Part shown: in pieces, positions 36,901-44,410 of the stretch
How the letters are laid out: the number at the start of each line of letters is the position of its first letter
Numbering within the stretch: the stretch's first letter is position 1
Source: CAZTTH01 sp964615975
Lineage (GTDB): Bacteria; Verrucomicrobiota; Lentisphaeria; JABSQK01; JAJFLO01
Reading direction: 5' to 3'
NCBI GenBank assembly: GCA_964615975.1
Contig: CAZTTH010000017.1
Span: 1-64,000 of the forward strand
Length of the DNA stretch: 64,000 nucleotides
Made by a program: the position numbers and the translations under genes
Notes under the pieces: model-generated
The model's input: only the letters and a program-made list of their open reading frames with translations
What the model was told of the DNA's origin: nothing
Databases searched by the model: none

Positions 36901-37979
36901 GCTTGTAAAGCTTCTGCCACCTGGGCGATAATTTCCAAGCGAATTTCCAAAGGCACGAATTTTCCTTCTCCTTCAAACCAATGTTTTAAATCCTTATTGG
37001 GGATATAATCCATGATGATGTAATAGGGAGGATTCTCAAAATTTACTTCATGGAGGGGGACGATATAGGGATGATCGCCAAAAGATTCCTTTAGGATTCG
37101 AAATAAAACCGCTTCTCTTTTTAGTGAACGGACGCGATCAGTTAAAAAGCAAAATTTAAAGGCTTTATGTTCCTTTAGAGTTTTATGTTGTGCCAGCCAG
37201 ACTTCACCAAATCCTCCTTCGCCAATTTTTTTCCCCAACACCCACTGAGTCTTGGGTACGACCAAGCCAATTGCAGGACGCCAACCTAAAACCGGCTCTA
37301 TATGCTGAAATTGAGGGCGGTGTATGACTTCGGTAAGATCAGGGCTGGTTAACGGCGCGAACCCCACTTCCCCCACTTCACAAATTATCTGACGATCTTC
37401 GATTCCCTTGAAATTAAAAGGGCCATAATTCATCCAGGCAATTTCCGAGATGCCTTCGATATCTTGCCCTTTGAGTGCCTGGCGGGCATTGTCGAACACA
37501 ATCTGGGTCATGAGAATTTGCCCGGCTCCTGCCAATGACATGATCTGAGAACACAGGTCGACTGAAATTCCATGAATTGATTGCAGATGATTATCATGTT
37601 CGTGCCGCTCAAAAATGACCTCCCCCATGTGAATTCCAATCCGATCAACAATTGAGAGCGGCACTGCCAATGACATAGATTTTAAACGCCGTTGCAATAT
37701 CAGCGCAAAGCGCACAGCGTCTGAGGCTGAGATGAAAATAATCAGGAAGGATTCTCCGAGCGTACCTATTTCCTGGGCATTCTCGAAGGTTGTCAACAAG
37801 GTTCGCACCACTTGATGATGATTCTTGATTAAACCAAATCCTGATTGATCTCCCAGTTTAGATTTTATTTGGGTTGATCCGGCTAGATCGGCAAACAAAA
37901 TGGTCACTAATTGAGTGGAAAGCTTTTCTTGAAAAGTATCAATTCGCTTTTGATTTTCCGAACCAATGGGATAATACAT
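33972..37979 (-). CDS. Cyclase-homology / Ser-Thr kinase / WD40 membrane signalling protein
   Basis: The 1335-residue protein has, in order, a class III nucleotide-cyclase homology domain (~20-205), a Hanks-type Ser/Thr kinase (~245-510), a membrane helix (~545-565), a coiled coil (~570-640) and a C-terminal WD40 propeller region (~700-1280; repeats such as VKIWDLNN and VQLWDIRTG). The kinase looks active: IGEGGFGEVW, the Lys in AFKF, IIHRDIKPSNIL, LTDFGIG and GTPMYMSP. The cyclase part keeps the first metal motif FADLAGST, but the second reads GTLGESF instead of K-x-x-GDGF, so it lacks the adenine-contacting Lys and the second metal Asp, and is probably a regulatory domain. Signals detected by the propeller outside the membrane would reach the kinase inside. 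Confidence 0.88.
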   Translation of the reverse strand: MYYPIGSENQKRIDTFQEKLSTQLVTILFADLAGSTQIKSKLGDQSGFGLIKNHHQVVRTLLTTFENAQEIGTLGESFLIIFISASDAVRFALILQRRLKSMSLAVPLSIVDRIGIHMGEVIFERHEHDNHLQSIHGISVDLCSQIMSLAGAGQILMTQIVFDNARQALKGQDIEGISEIAWMNYGPFNFKGIEDRQIICEVGEVGFAPLTSPDLTEVIHRPQFQHIEPVLGWRPAIGLVVPKTQWVLGKKIGEGGFGEVWLAQHKTLKEHKAFKFCFLTDRVRSLKREAVLFRILKESFGDHPYIVPLHEVNFENPPYYIIMDYIPNKDLKHWFEGEGKFVPLEIRLEIIAQVAEALQAAHNAGIIHRDIKPSNILIQDDPIDRTNIKIKLTDFGIGQVLSKEIIHDLTSLGLSHGIVSEGQGSLTGTPMYMSPALLAGERASISSDLYSLGIVLYQLIIGDMTKPLTTDWHKLVPDPLLQEDLKGCFSSEDSQRFSSAIELAKNLRQITVRRQRMESEFRSQQAMRRRKTAGKIIVIILIILSLLSAALFIGITNAINEKEKAMEAKQQVQIALDKQIKAQQETRQAQIITQDALARAQNAEALATQALDKVKDTLSLNDFILAEQLLKKGKKAEAVAYLSRSLRNNPNNQSVLYLLFSTLTWHGFPKLMNEFYAGYILDSQMRDTSTQCVIFNQDGKILWFDPSLSRVIEEKYLVMDARIYRGRLIDDLSQAVTVNLYNEAHLWDIESGNILMAPVSFKSFVDAISFDSSGTKIAVASQNTVAVWDLKKRLPIADAFLHDSAIQFVVLSPQANLLYTFTEMRSVYLWDIPHGKLLFTHPNYQGNISSAVISSDETKLIIAYDRNISSFTLPHGTLEHNIITPWESVNLLSLHADGNRLAACSNHGDVLIWELPNYASQVAQLSQSQTINYLAFGSHDDQLITGLASGITTIWEIPLHLGLKPTINHPYKPLTILKQNNKFILAVLSADGNDLELIDAKTGAPATQNFIHHPGMRIAAVSPNGEWLATSGNQHTVKLWKMKSRRESPIIINHEDQITAIAFSGDSQYLATGSWDKSVKIWDLNNQTMKYSPLIHPLAIKFMSFSPDGKHLVTGCGDNHARLWPLTSDPISPRSLEHDEPLSAAVFSAAGNLIATASTDHKVKIWQTDQGTIIGNPLQLDDIVDVITFNPTGEAIATGTHTGMVQLWDIRTGQPLTLPLRHNDQITEIFFNHDGTQVLTCSNDHRVKIWDMGLGVDTDSAWLCDFAEVFAGLRITEQSTLERMNQGKRSDIIAKIEKKQGSDLQIHWARWLCSENGKRFATPFANFNKSHSNLR

Positions 37980-38274
37980 GAGCGGTTCTTATCGGCTATT
38001 TTGGGAGATCATTATATGACAAAATCGAGCCCAGGTAACGAACGGGACCTGATTAAAATCCTTCATTTTTCCATGTGTAACTCTAATAGTTTATGAATTA
38101 AATGTATAATTACCAATCGGCGGGATATGATCGATAATGGTGATGAGGGGGGATAAAACGATGTGATCGCGATGTGTCATGGTCAGAAGCAGATCAAACT
38201 CAGCCAAGAAATTCATCATGAAAGAGTTGAATAGAGATCTTCATATCGATCGGTTCACTCCGAATTGATTCTCG
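37980..38274. other. Intergenic region without recognised gene
   Basis: These 295 bases lie between the kinase gene (whose promoter must be here, on the minus strand) and the end of the metallo-beta-lactamase gene. No coding frame, RNA gene, terminator hairpin or repeat was recognised. Confidence 0.4.
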
Positions 38275-39672
38275 CTAGAGTTTAAATTCCTGACGGTATG
38301 CTGGAACTTGAACCGGCAGGCCCATTCGCTGTTGGATATGATCGGCTAAACTTAGTGCTGCTTTTTCTTCGCCATGCACTAAAAATATTTGTTTGGGTGG
38401 AGATTTAAGGTTTCCCAACCAGTGAATCAACTCTCCCCGATCCGCATGTGCGGATAGGCGTTGTATTTGTTTAATCTCAGCGCGAACTTCATATTGCTGA
38501 CCGAGGATTCGGACATGCGGCTGGCGATCAAGAATTTGACGCCCCAGTGTATGTTGCGCTTGAAAACCAACGAATAAGATGGTGGATTCTGGACGAGTTA
38601 TATTATTTGCCAAATGATGTTTTACCCGCCCACCGGTGCACATTCCTGAACCGGCAATTATGATGCACCCGCCGCGAATGCGATTTATTGCCTTGGATTC
38701 AGCAATCGAACGCACCATGGTCAGTCCGGGATAGTTTAGGGGATCGGAACCTCGGTCGATTAACTGATTGGTTTCTTCATCTAAAAAGCGGGAAAACATG
38801 CGGAATATATCGGTCACCTTGGTAGCCATCGGGCTGTCGACAAAAATAAAAGTATTGGGGATTTCATTGCGGCTCAGCAAGGCATGTAAATGATAGAGAA
38901 TTTCCTGTGTTTTCTCAATCGCGAAAGCGGGAATGACAATATTTCCTCCGCGATCGAGAGTTGCATTGACGATTTCACGAAGGTCATCTTGAATGGAATG
39001 ACTGGCATCATGATTGCGATCACCATAAGTGGATTCCATGATGATATAATCGGCATAATCAATTGTGGTTGGATTGCGCATCAATGGTCGATCCCATTGC
39101 CCGATATCTCCTGAAAAAATGAATTTAACCTGATCGTTTTTCTGCTCCACATTAATCTCAACCATTGCTGAACCCAGTATATGGCCAGCGTCGTGAAAAC
39201 ATAGGGATGTCTGTTCATTTAATCTAAATTTTTGGTTGTATTCAATGGGTTTCAGTCGCTCAAGGACGGGGTTGACATCTTCAATGGTATATAGTGGTCG
39301 GTAGGGATGTGGACTGACCCGATGAGCGCGACGATGCCGCTGTTGTTTGAATGCCAGATCTTCTGTTTGTAGCTTGGCGGCATCCATGAGAACAATGGGG
39401 AGAAGGGAGGCGGTGGGGTGGGTGCAGATAATGGAACCGGAAAACCCCTGAACCCCCAAACGCGGAATAAGACCGGTATGGTCGAGATGAGCGTGGGTGA
39501 GGATAAGATAATCCACCTCGCCGGGTTCACATCCAAACGGCAACCAATTGCGTTCCTGATACAGCCGTTCTTGGAAGAGTCCACAATCGATGAGAATATT
39601 CAAACCAGAGATCTGGAGATGAAATTGTGATCCTGTTACCTGTTGGGTGGCACCGTGAAAGGTTAATTTCAT
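38275..39672 (-). CDS. Metallo-beta-lactamase/beta-CASP RNase-like protein
   Basis: The 465-residue protein has a metallo-beta-lactamase fold with the zinc motif THAHLDHTG, a further His in CFHDAGHILGSAM, and Asp in FSGDIG, followed by a beta-CASP insertion with ESTYGDR and the RMMBL-type end (RLSAHADRGELIHWL, FLVHGEEKAA). Proteins of this type (YsH1/CPSF-73-like, bacterial RNA-specificity group) are endo- or exonucleases acting on RNA. All expected metal ligands are visible, so it is likely active. Both neighbours are on the same strand, but no functional relation is obvious. Confidence 0.88.
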   Translation of the reverse strand: MKLTFHGATQQVTGSQFHLQISGLNILIDCGLFQERLYQERNWLPFGCEPGEVDYLILTHAHLDHTGLIPRLGVQGFSGSIICTHPTASLLPIVLMDAAKLQTEDLAFKQQRHRRAHRVSPHPYRPLYTIEDVNPVLERLKPIEYNQKFRLNEQTSLCFHDAGHILGSAMVEINVEQKNDQVKFIFSGDIGQWDRPLMRNPTTIDYADYIIMESTYGDRNHDASHSIQDDLREIVNATLDRGGNIVIPAFAIEKTQEILYHLHALLSRNEIPNTFIFVDSPMATKVTDIFRMFSRFLDEETNQLIDRGSDPLNYPGLTMVRSIAESKAINRIRGGCIIIAGSGMCTGGRVKHHLANNITRPESTILFVGFQAQHTLGRQILDRQPHVRILGQQYEVRAEIKQIQRLSAHADRGELIHWLGNLKSPPKQIFLVHGEEKAALSLADHIQQRMGLPVQVPAYRQEFKL

Positions 39673-39807
39673 TTCAGAATTCCTTTTCTATGGCTATGAT
39701 GATTGGTGATGATAGAGGTGTAATCTCCCGGAACACGGACAGGAATACATGTGCCCGTTATAGGATCACAAGATATTACAGGGATCGGGAAATCGGCATT
39801 CCAACCT

Positions 39808-41211
39808 TCAGACTTTTTCTTTTTCATCGTCACTGGAGCTAGAGGAATTTAATATCTGTGAATCATCAAGGATATTCAGCCGAATCTTAATCGCACGGGT
39901 ACGCCGCATCTCCAAGACCTCAACCATGACATTGTCAATTTGTACTTTATCCCCGACTTTTAATATCCTGCCAACTCGTTCCATCAACAACCCCGACAAA
40001 GTGTCAACCTCGTCAGTTTGCAAGTTTAATCGCAATTCAGCATTCAGCCTTTCAATGGCGATAAATCCCTTGATGATATAGGATTTTGGTGAGATGGGAA
40101 TGATATCCGGCGATTCACTATCGAATTCATCTTCTACCGCGCCAAATATTTGCTCCACGACATTCTCCAGGGTTACTACCCCGACAGTAGTTCCATATTC
40201 ATCGACAACAAAGGCTAAATGTTGATGACTATTTTGAAAGTGTTTAAGTAGCTTGCTGACCGGCATGGTATCAGGAACCCGTTGAGGGGGGCGAGAAAGT
40301 TTGGTTAAATCAAATGTCCCTTCCGATGATATCCCCAATAAGTCCTTTACATGAACAACCCCAATTATTTCGTCCAATGAATCTCGACATAAAGGGAAGC
40401 GCGTATGCTTGGTTTGTTTGACCAGCTTTAAACAGTCATTATAGGTATGATTGAGGTTAAAAAAGCTAATGTCAACCCGAGGCACCATGATTTGACGGCA
40501 TATCATATCATCAAATTCGAAGACCGCATTTAATAGTTGATGTTCGTTTCGCGATAATTCTCCCCGGGCATGGGCAATTCCTAATAACGCTCTGATTTCT
40601 TCCTCAGAATGAGGCTGTTCACGACTTTCCCGGGATGTGACCCCCAACGGTTGAAGGATGAAATTAGTTGCGGATTTCAACACCACCATGACTGGATATG
40701 CCGGGAAATAAAAGAGTTTAAATGGCACCGCGCACCAGATTAAAACCAGTTCCGGTCTGGCAATTGCAAATATTTTGGGGACCTGTTCACCAAGAATGAC
40801 ATGAATTGTGGTGATCATGGAGAAAGCAATCATCAAACTCAAGGAATGAATCCAATCGGATACAGAAATGTCGAAGTTGTTGAATAGTGAGATTAAAATG
40901 TTGCTGACGGCCAATTCTCCTATCCATCCCAATCCCAATGATGCCACGGTGATACCCAGCTGACAAACGGATAACGATTCATCCATACGATGAAGAGCCC
41001 AATCCGCGGCGCTAGCCAGATAATTAATTCTCGACTTGCTTTTTTTAATTTTTGATGGCCGTGCCTTCACCAAGGCAAACTCGACAGCGACAAAAAATCC
41101 ATTGAGAATTAATAATAATACGCCGGTAAAAAATTGCAGAAGTGTGATCAGATTATCGTTAAAATCCATAAAAGTTAAGTAGTGATCCGTGTTATATCTT
41201 ATTGAAACCAA
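39808..41211 (-). CDS. CNNM/CBS/CorC-HlyC family membrane transport protein
   Basis: The 467-residue protein has an N-terminal CNNM-type membrane region (DUF21; ~20-195) with LNGFFVAVEFALVKARPSK and SLGLGWIGELAV, two CBS motifs (~215-335; MVPRVDISFF, GVVHVKDLLG, FVVDEYGTTVGVVTLEN), and a C-terminal CorC/HlyC domain (~350-440). The family moves Mg2+ or Co2+ or adjusts their efflux, with CBS domains sensing nucleotides. The start may instead be the ATG 42 bases downstream at 41169 (MDFNDN), which gives a more typical N-terminus. It is the last gene of the minus-strand run that begins with the glucan phosphorylase gene, 187 bases after the thioesterase gene. Confidence 0.9.
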   Translation of the reverse strand: MVSIRYNTDHYLTFMDFNDNLITLLQFFTGVLLLILNGFFVAVEFALVKARPSKIKKSKSRINYLASAADWALHRMDESLSVCQLGITVASLGLGWIGELAVSNILISLFNNFDISVSDWIHSLSLMIAFSMITTIHVILGEQVPKIFAIARPELVLIWCAVPFKLFYFPAYPVMVVLKSATNFILQPLGVTSRESREQPHSEEEIRALLGIAHARGELSRNEHQLLNAVFEFDDMICRQIMVPRVDISFFNLNHTYNDCLKLVKQTKHTRFPLCRDSLDEIIGVVHVKDLLGISSEGTFDLTKLSRPPQRVPDTMPVSKLLKHFQNSHQHLAFVVDEYGTTVGVVTLENVVEQIFGAVEDEFDSESPDIIPISPKSYIIKGFIAIERLNAELRLNLQTDEVDTLSGLLMERVGRILKVGDKVQIDNVMVEVLEMRRTRAIKIRLNILDDSQILNSSSSSDDEKEKV

Positions 41212-41398
41212 CCATCAGAGAGCCAAAGATTATTATGGCAGTGACAAATCATAAGGCAGATGGTTATACAAAGATAGGCTGGAGAGTCTATTTTGAAAGT
41301 TGTTCTCAAGGTGATCTTGTCCGCTTTGCAGATTCTGAAGGAAATGATGCGGTGAGACTTGATCAATATCATAATTGCCAGTTTCGTTACTCGTGCCA

Positions 41399-42406
41399 TC
41401 ATTTCCTGGCATACCGATTCAAGAAAGGTTGAATCTGGAGAGCAAGATTTTTTACGGCAGGTTCAATTATCATGGTGATGTGATTGGCATCCTGAATGCC
41501 TATCACATCAATCTGACCACAACAAAATTTATCCCATTCGGAAGCGGGAGATTGATCGGGCATGTCAGTTATATCACAGCCTTCATAAATGGTCGGCAAT
41601 GTGGAACGAAACAAAACCAGATGACCGGTATAGAGGCGATCGGGTTGGGATGATGACCATTTTTCCTTGTAAGTAGAATCAGCACGATAATGATTGGCAT
41701 ACATTTCCAGAATGGTGCCGACTAATTGTGAATCCGCACTGGCTGGGATAAAACCTGCTTCCTTGAGAAATAAGGCAATACGTTCATATCGTTGAGTATT
41801 ATTCAGAGGTCTTAATTCATCAATGGTAAAAGGCAACTTCTTGGCATGAGCCAGGCTGACCGCCCAGGCGGTTAAATACATGGCCTCGACACTGTCCTTG
41901 ATGTTGTCGGTTTTAAATATTTCCATAATCGGCTGCTCATGTCCGGGAATCGGCGCCAACTCATCGATAACCATCAACAACGGAACACGGAACCCCTGAC
42001 GTTCCAGTTGCAGTGCCATTTCATAGGCGATATAAGCGCCACTGGAATGACCTAATAAGATGAATGTCCCTTGATCCTCGAACGTGGTTAATGCCGTCAT
42101 ATAATATTGCGCCATTTCTTCCATATCAGAAAATGAAGAGTGTGTGCCGCTGTAGGCGGGAGACTGGATGCCATAAAAGGGTTGATCGGGCGCCAGATGG
42201 CGGGCGAGATTTCGCATATACCCAATGGCTCCGATGGCGGGATGAAGGGCAAACAATGGAATTGTTGATTGCGGATCTCCCTCCTGGATAGTTAGGATAA
42301 ACTGTTTGATCTTAGCAAGTTTATTTTGCTGCATTTTGATCCTTTTTTCGAATAGTAATCGCTGTTCCATGCTTAAATGTGCTAGTCTGGACGATAAATC
42401 AGTCAT
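41399..42406 (-). CDS. NRPS-type thioesterase (stand-alone)
   Basis: The 335-residue protein is an alpha/beta hydrolase of the NRPS/PKS thioesterase family: FALHPAIGAIGYMRNLARHL, the nucleophile elbow GHSSG with Ser121, a downstream Asp region LMVIDELAP, and the terminal catalytic His in DANHITMI. The first ~35 residues (LSMEQRLLFEKRIKMQQNKL) look like the linker found at NRPS module borders, as if the domain had split from a larger synthetase. It starts 4 bases after the A-PCP gene, so the two are coupled. It presumably releases or edits the acyl group on the carrier protein encoded next to it. Confidence 0.87.
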   Translation of the reverse strand: MTDLSSRLAHLSMEQRLLFEKRIKMQQNKLAKIKQFILTIQEGDPQSTIPLFALHPAIGAIGYMRNLARHLAPDQPFYGIQSPAYSGTHSSFSDMEEMAQYYMTALTTFEDQGTFILLGHSSGAYIAYEMALQLERQGFRVPLLMVIDELAPIPGHEQPIMEIFKTDNIKDSVEAMYLTAWAVSLAHAKKLPFTIDELRPLNNTQRYERIALFLKEAGFIPASADSQLVGTILEMYANHYRADSTYKEKWSSSQPDRLYTGHLVLFRSTLPTIYEGCDITDMPDQSPASEWDKFCCGQIDVIGIQDANHITMIIEPAVKNLALQIQPFLNRYARK

Positions 42407-42410
42407 TATA

Positions 42411-44387
42411 CTATTCCTCTATATGAGTTAATGCCAACCGCGTTGCTTCGGGAGAAAGGCATTCAATTTCCTCTAATATTTTTTCCCATGATAGCCCAGC
42501 GTGGGTACTCACATTATTACAGCGATTTTCTATTTGCCTGGCCATCGCCGAGACGGTCGGAAATTCATGGATTATAGTGATCGGGAGTTGCAGTTGAAAT
42601 TGTTCCTGAATCCGGTGTATCAAGCGCGCCGCATTAAATGAATGACCGCCCAACATAAAAAAATTGTCTTCAGTACCTATCTTTTCGAGGTGAAGGACTT
42701 CACTCCAAATCGAGATCAATTGCTGTTCCCATTGATTAACTGGGGGAACATAATCCGCTCGCACCGGTTGACCAGGTAATGGTAATGAATTTCGATCAAT
42801 TTTGCCATTGATATTCAAAGAAAATTGTTTGAGATTAACATAATATAACGGCACCATGTTTTCCGGCAGATGTTGCTGCAAAAAACTGCTTAGGTCAAAT
42901 TGACTGGGGAATACGCCAGACTTACAAATAACGTAAGCGACCAATGAAGTTTCCCGATCATCATTATTAAAAGTTGAAATCAATGCCTGATCGATATCCG
43001 GATGAGTGAGCAGGACAGCTTCGATTTCACCCAACTCAATGCGCATCCCGCGAATTTTGATTTGTTGATCGACCCGGCCATGGTATTCAATCTCCCCCGT
43101 GTCTGACCAGCTAGCCAAATCTCCTGAGCGATACATCCAGCTATTCGGGATTTCGGTGAAGGGATCTGCAATAAACTTTTCACGGGTGAGCTCGGCGCGG
43201 CCATGATATCCACGTCCTACCTGCGCACCGGCGATATACAATTCGCCGATTTGCCCGGGGGGAACGGGTTGTAAACAGCTATTGAGTATATAGATCCGAT
43301 TGTTGGCGATAGGATGACCGATGGGAAGGAGAGGGCGTTCACCATCATCATGAGGCTCACATTTGTAGCAGGTCACTTCAATGCCGCATTCCGTTGGACC
43401 GTACAAATTATATAAATCCGCGGTCAGCAACGAAAAAAAATGTGCGCTCAGTTTTCTCGTCAAGGCTTCACCGCTGCAAAAGACCCGCTTTAGACTGCCG
43501 CATTGTTTGGTATTGGCCAGCTGCAGGAATAGTTCCAGCATGGAGGGAATAAAATGAGTATTACTGATTTGGTGGTGTTCGATAAGCGAACTGAGATAGA
43601 GCGGGTTTTTATGACCATGAGGGATGGCGATAACCAAAGTCGATCCCATTACTAGCGGCCAGAATATTTCCCAGATCGAAACATCAAAAGTGTAAGGGGT
43701 CTTGTGGAGAATCTTGTCATTTTTATCGATGACAAAGGTTTCCTTCATCCACCAGATTCGATTGAATAAGCCGCGATGCGTATTGATGGTTAATTTGGGA
43801 CGGCCGGTTGAGCCCGATGTAAACAACATATAGGCGGCATGATCTGGTTTAAGGTTGATCATGGGATTATGCTTCTGGGAGAGATCATCATCAAGCGGGA
43901 GGTTAAGGATATCGATCAATTCAATATCTTGAGGTAATTTCGCGAAGTGTTGCGAATTCGTTATGACAATCTTCAGGCTGCTGTCAGCGATCATTTGCGC
44001 AAGTCTTAATTCGGGATAATCAGGATCCAAGGGAAGATAAACTCCTCCAGACTTAAAAATTGCCAGGATGGCAATGATGGTTGCGAGTGAACGTTCCATA
44101 CAAATCCCGACGGGCATTTCAGCTCGGGTCCCCTTGGCGATTAATTGATGAGCGAGTTGATTGGCGCGACGATTCAAGTCTGCGTAGGTGAGGCTTTCAT
44201 TGGCAAAAATAAGCGCTTTTTGATGGGGATTATTTTCTGCCTGCATGGCAACTAATCCCGGGATGTTTAGATCTTGAGGATATTCAGTATGAGTATTGTT
44301 CCAATCATAAATAACCTTATGATATTCATCCGAATCAACTGATAATTGATTCACATTTTCAGAGACTGGCGGCGAACAATGATTCAT
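42411..44387 (-). CDS. Stand-alone NRPS adenylation-carrier (A-PCP) protein, Ser-like specificity
   Basis: The 658-residue protein activates an amino acid as adenylate and loads it on its own carrier domain. A-domain motifs: LFTSGSTGRPK (189-198), YTFDVSIWE, NLYGPTE (327-333), YRSGDLASW, GRVDQQIKIRG, and the catalytic Lys529 in NINGKIDR. The carrier motif LGGHSF has Ser583 for phosphopantetheine. Specificity positions read D235, V236, W239, H278, F303, S305, L328, I336, E337, K529, i.e. DVWHFSLIEK, close to the serine code DVWHFSLVDK. The usual condensation domain is missing: only the post-C linker (HKVIYDWNNTHTEYPQ) precedes the A domain. It lies between TonB receptor and thioesterase genes on one strand. 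Confidence 0.9.
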   Translation of the reverse strand: MNHCSPPVSENVNQLSVDSDEYHKVIYDWNNTHTEYPQDLNIPGLVAMQAENNPHQKALIFANESLTYADLNRRANQLAHQLIAKGTRAEMPVGICMERSLATIIAILAIFKSGGVYLPLDPDYPELRLAQMIADSSLKIVITNSQHFAKLPQDIELIDILNLPLDDDLSQKHNPMINLKPDHAAYMLFTSGSTGRPKLTINTHRGLFNRIWWMKETFVIDKNDKILHKTPYTFDVSIWEIFWPLVMGSTLVIAIPHGHKNPLYLSSLIEHHQISNTHFIPSMLELFLQLANTKQCGSLKRVFCSGEALTRKLSAHFFSLLTADLYNLYGPTECGIEVTCYKCEPHDDGERPLLPIGHPIANNRIYILNSCLQPVPPGQIGELYIAGAQVGRGYHGRAELTREKFIADPFTEIPNSWMYRSGDLASWSDTGEIEYHGRVDQQIKIRGMRIELGEIEAVLLTHPDIDQALISTFNNDDRETSLVAYVICKSGVFPSQFDLSSFLQQHLPENMVPLYYVNLKQFSLNINGKIDRNSLPLPGQPVRADYVPPVNQWEQQLISIWSEVLHLEKIGTEDNFFMLGGHSFNAARLIHRIQEQFQLQLPITIIHEFPTVSAMARQIENRCNNVSTHAGLSWEKILEEIECLSPEATRLALTHIEE

Positions 44388-44410
44388 TGCTGGTCAGGAC
44401 TCGGGATGGG

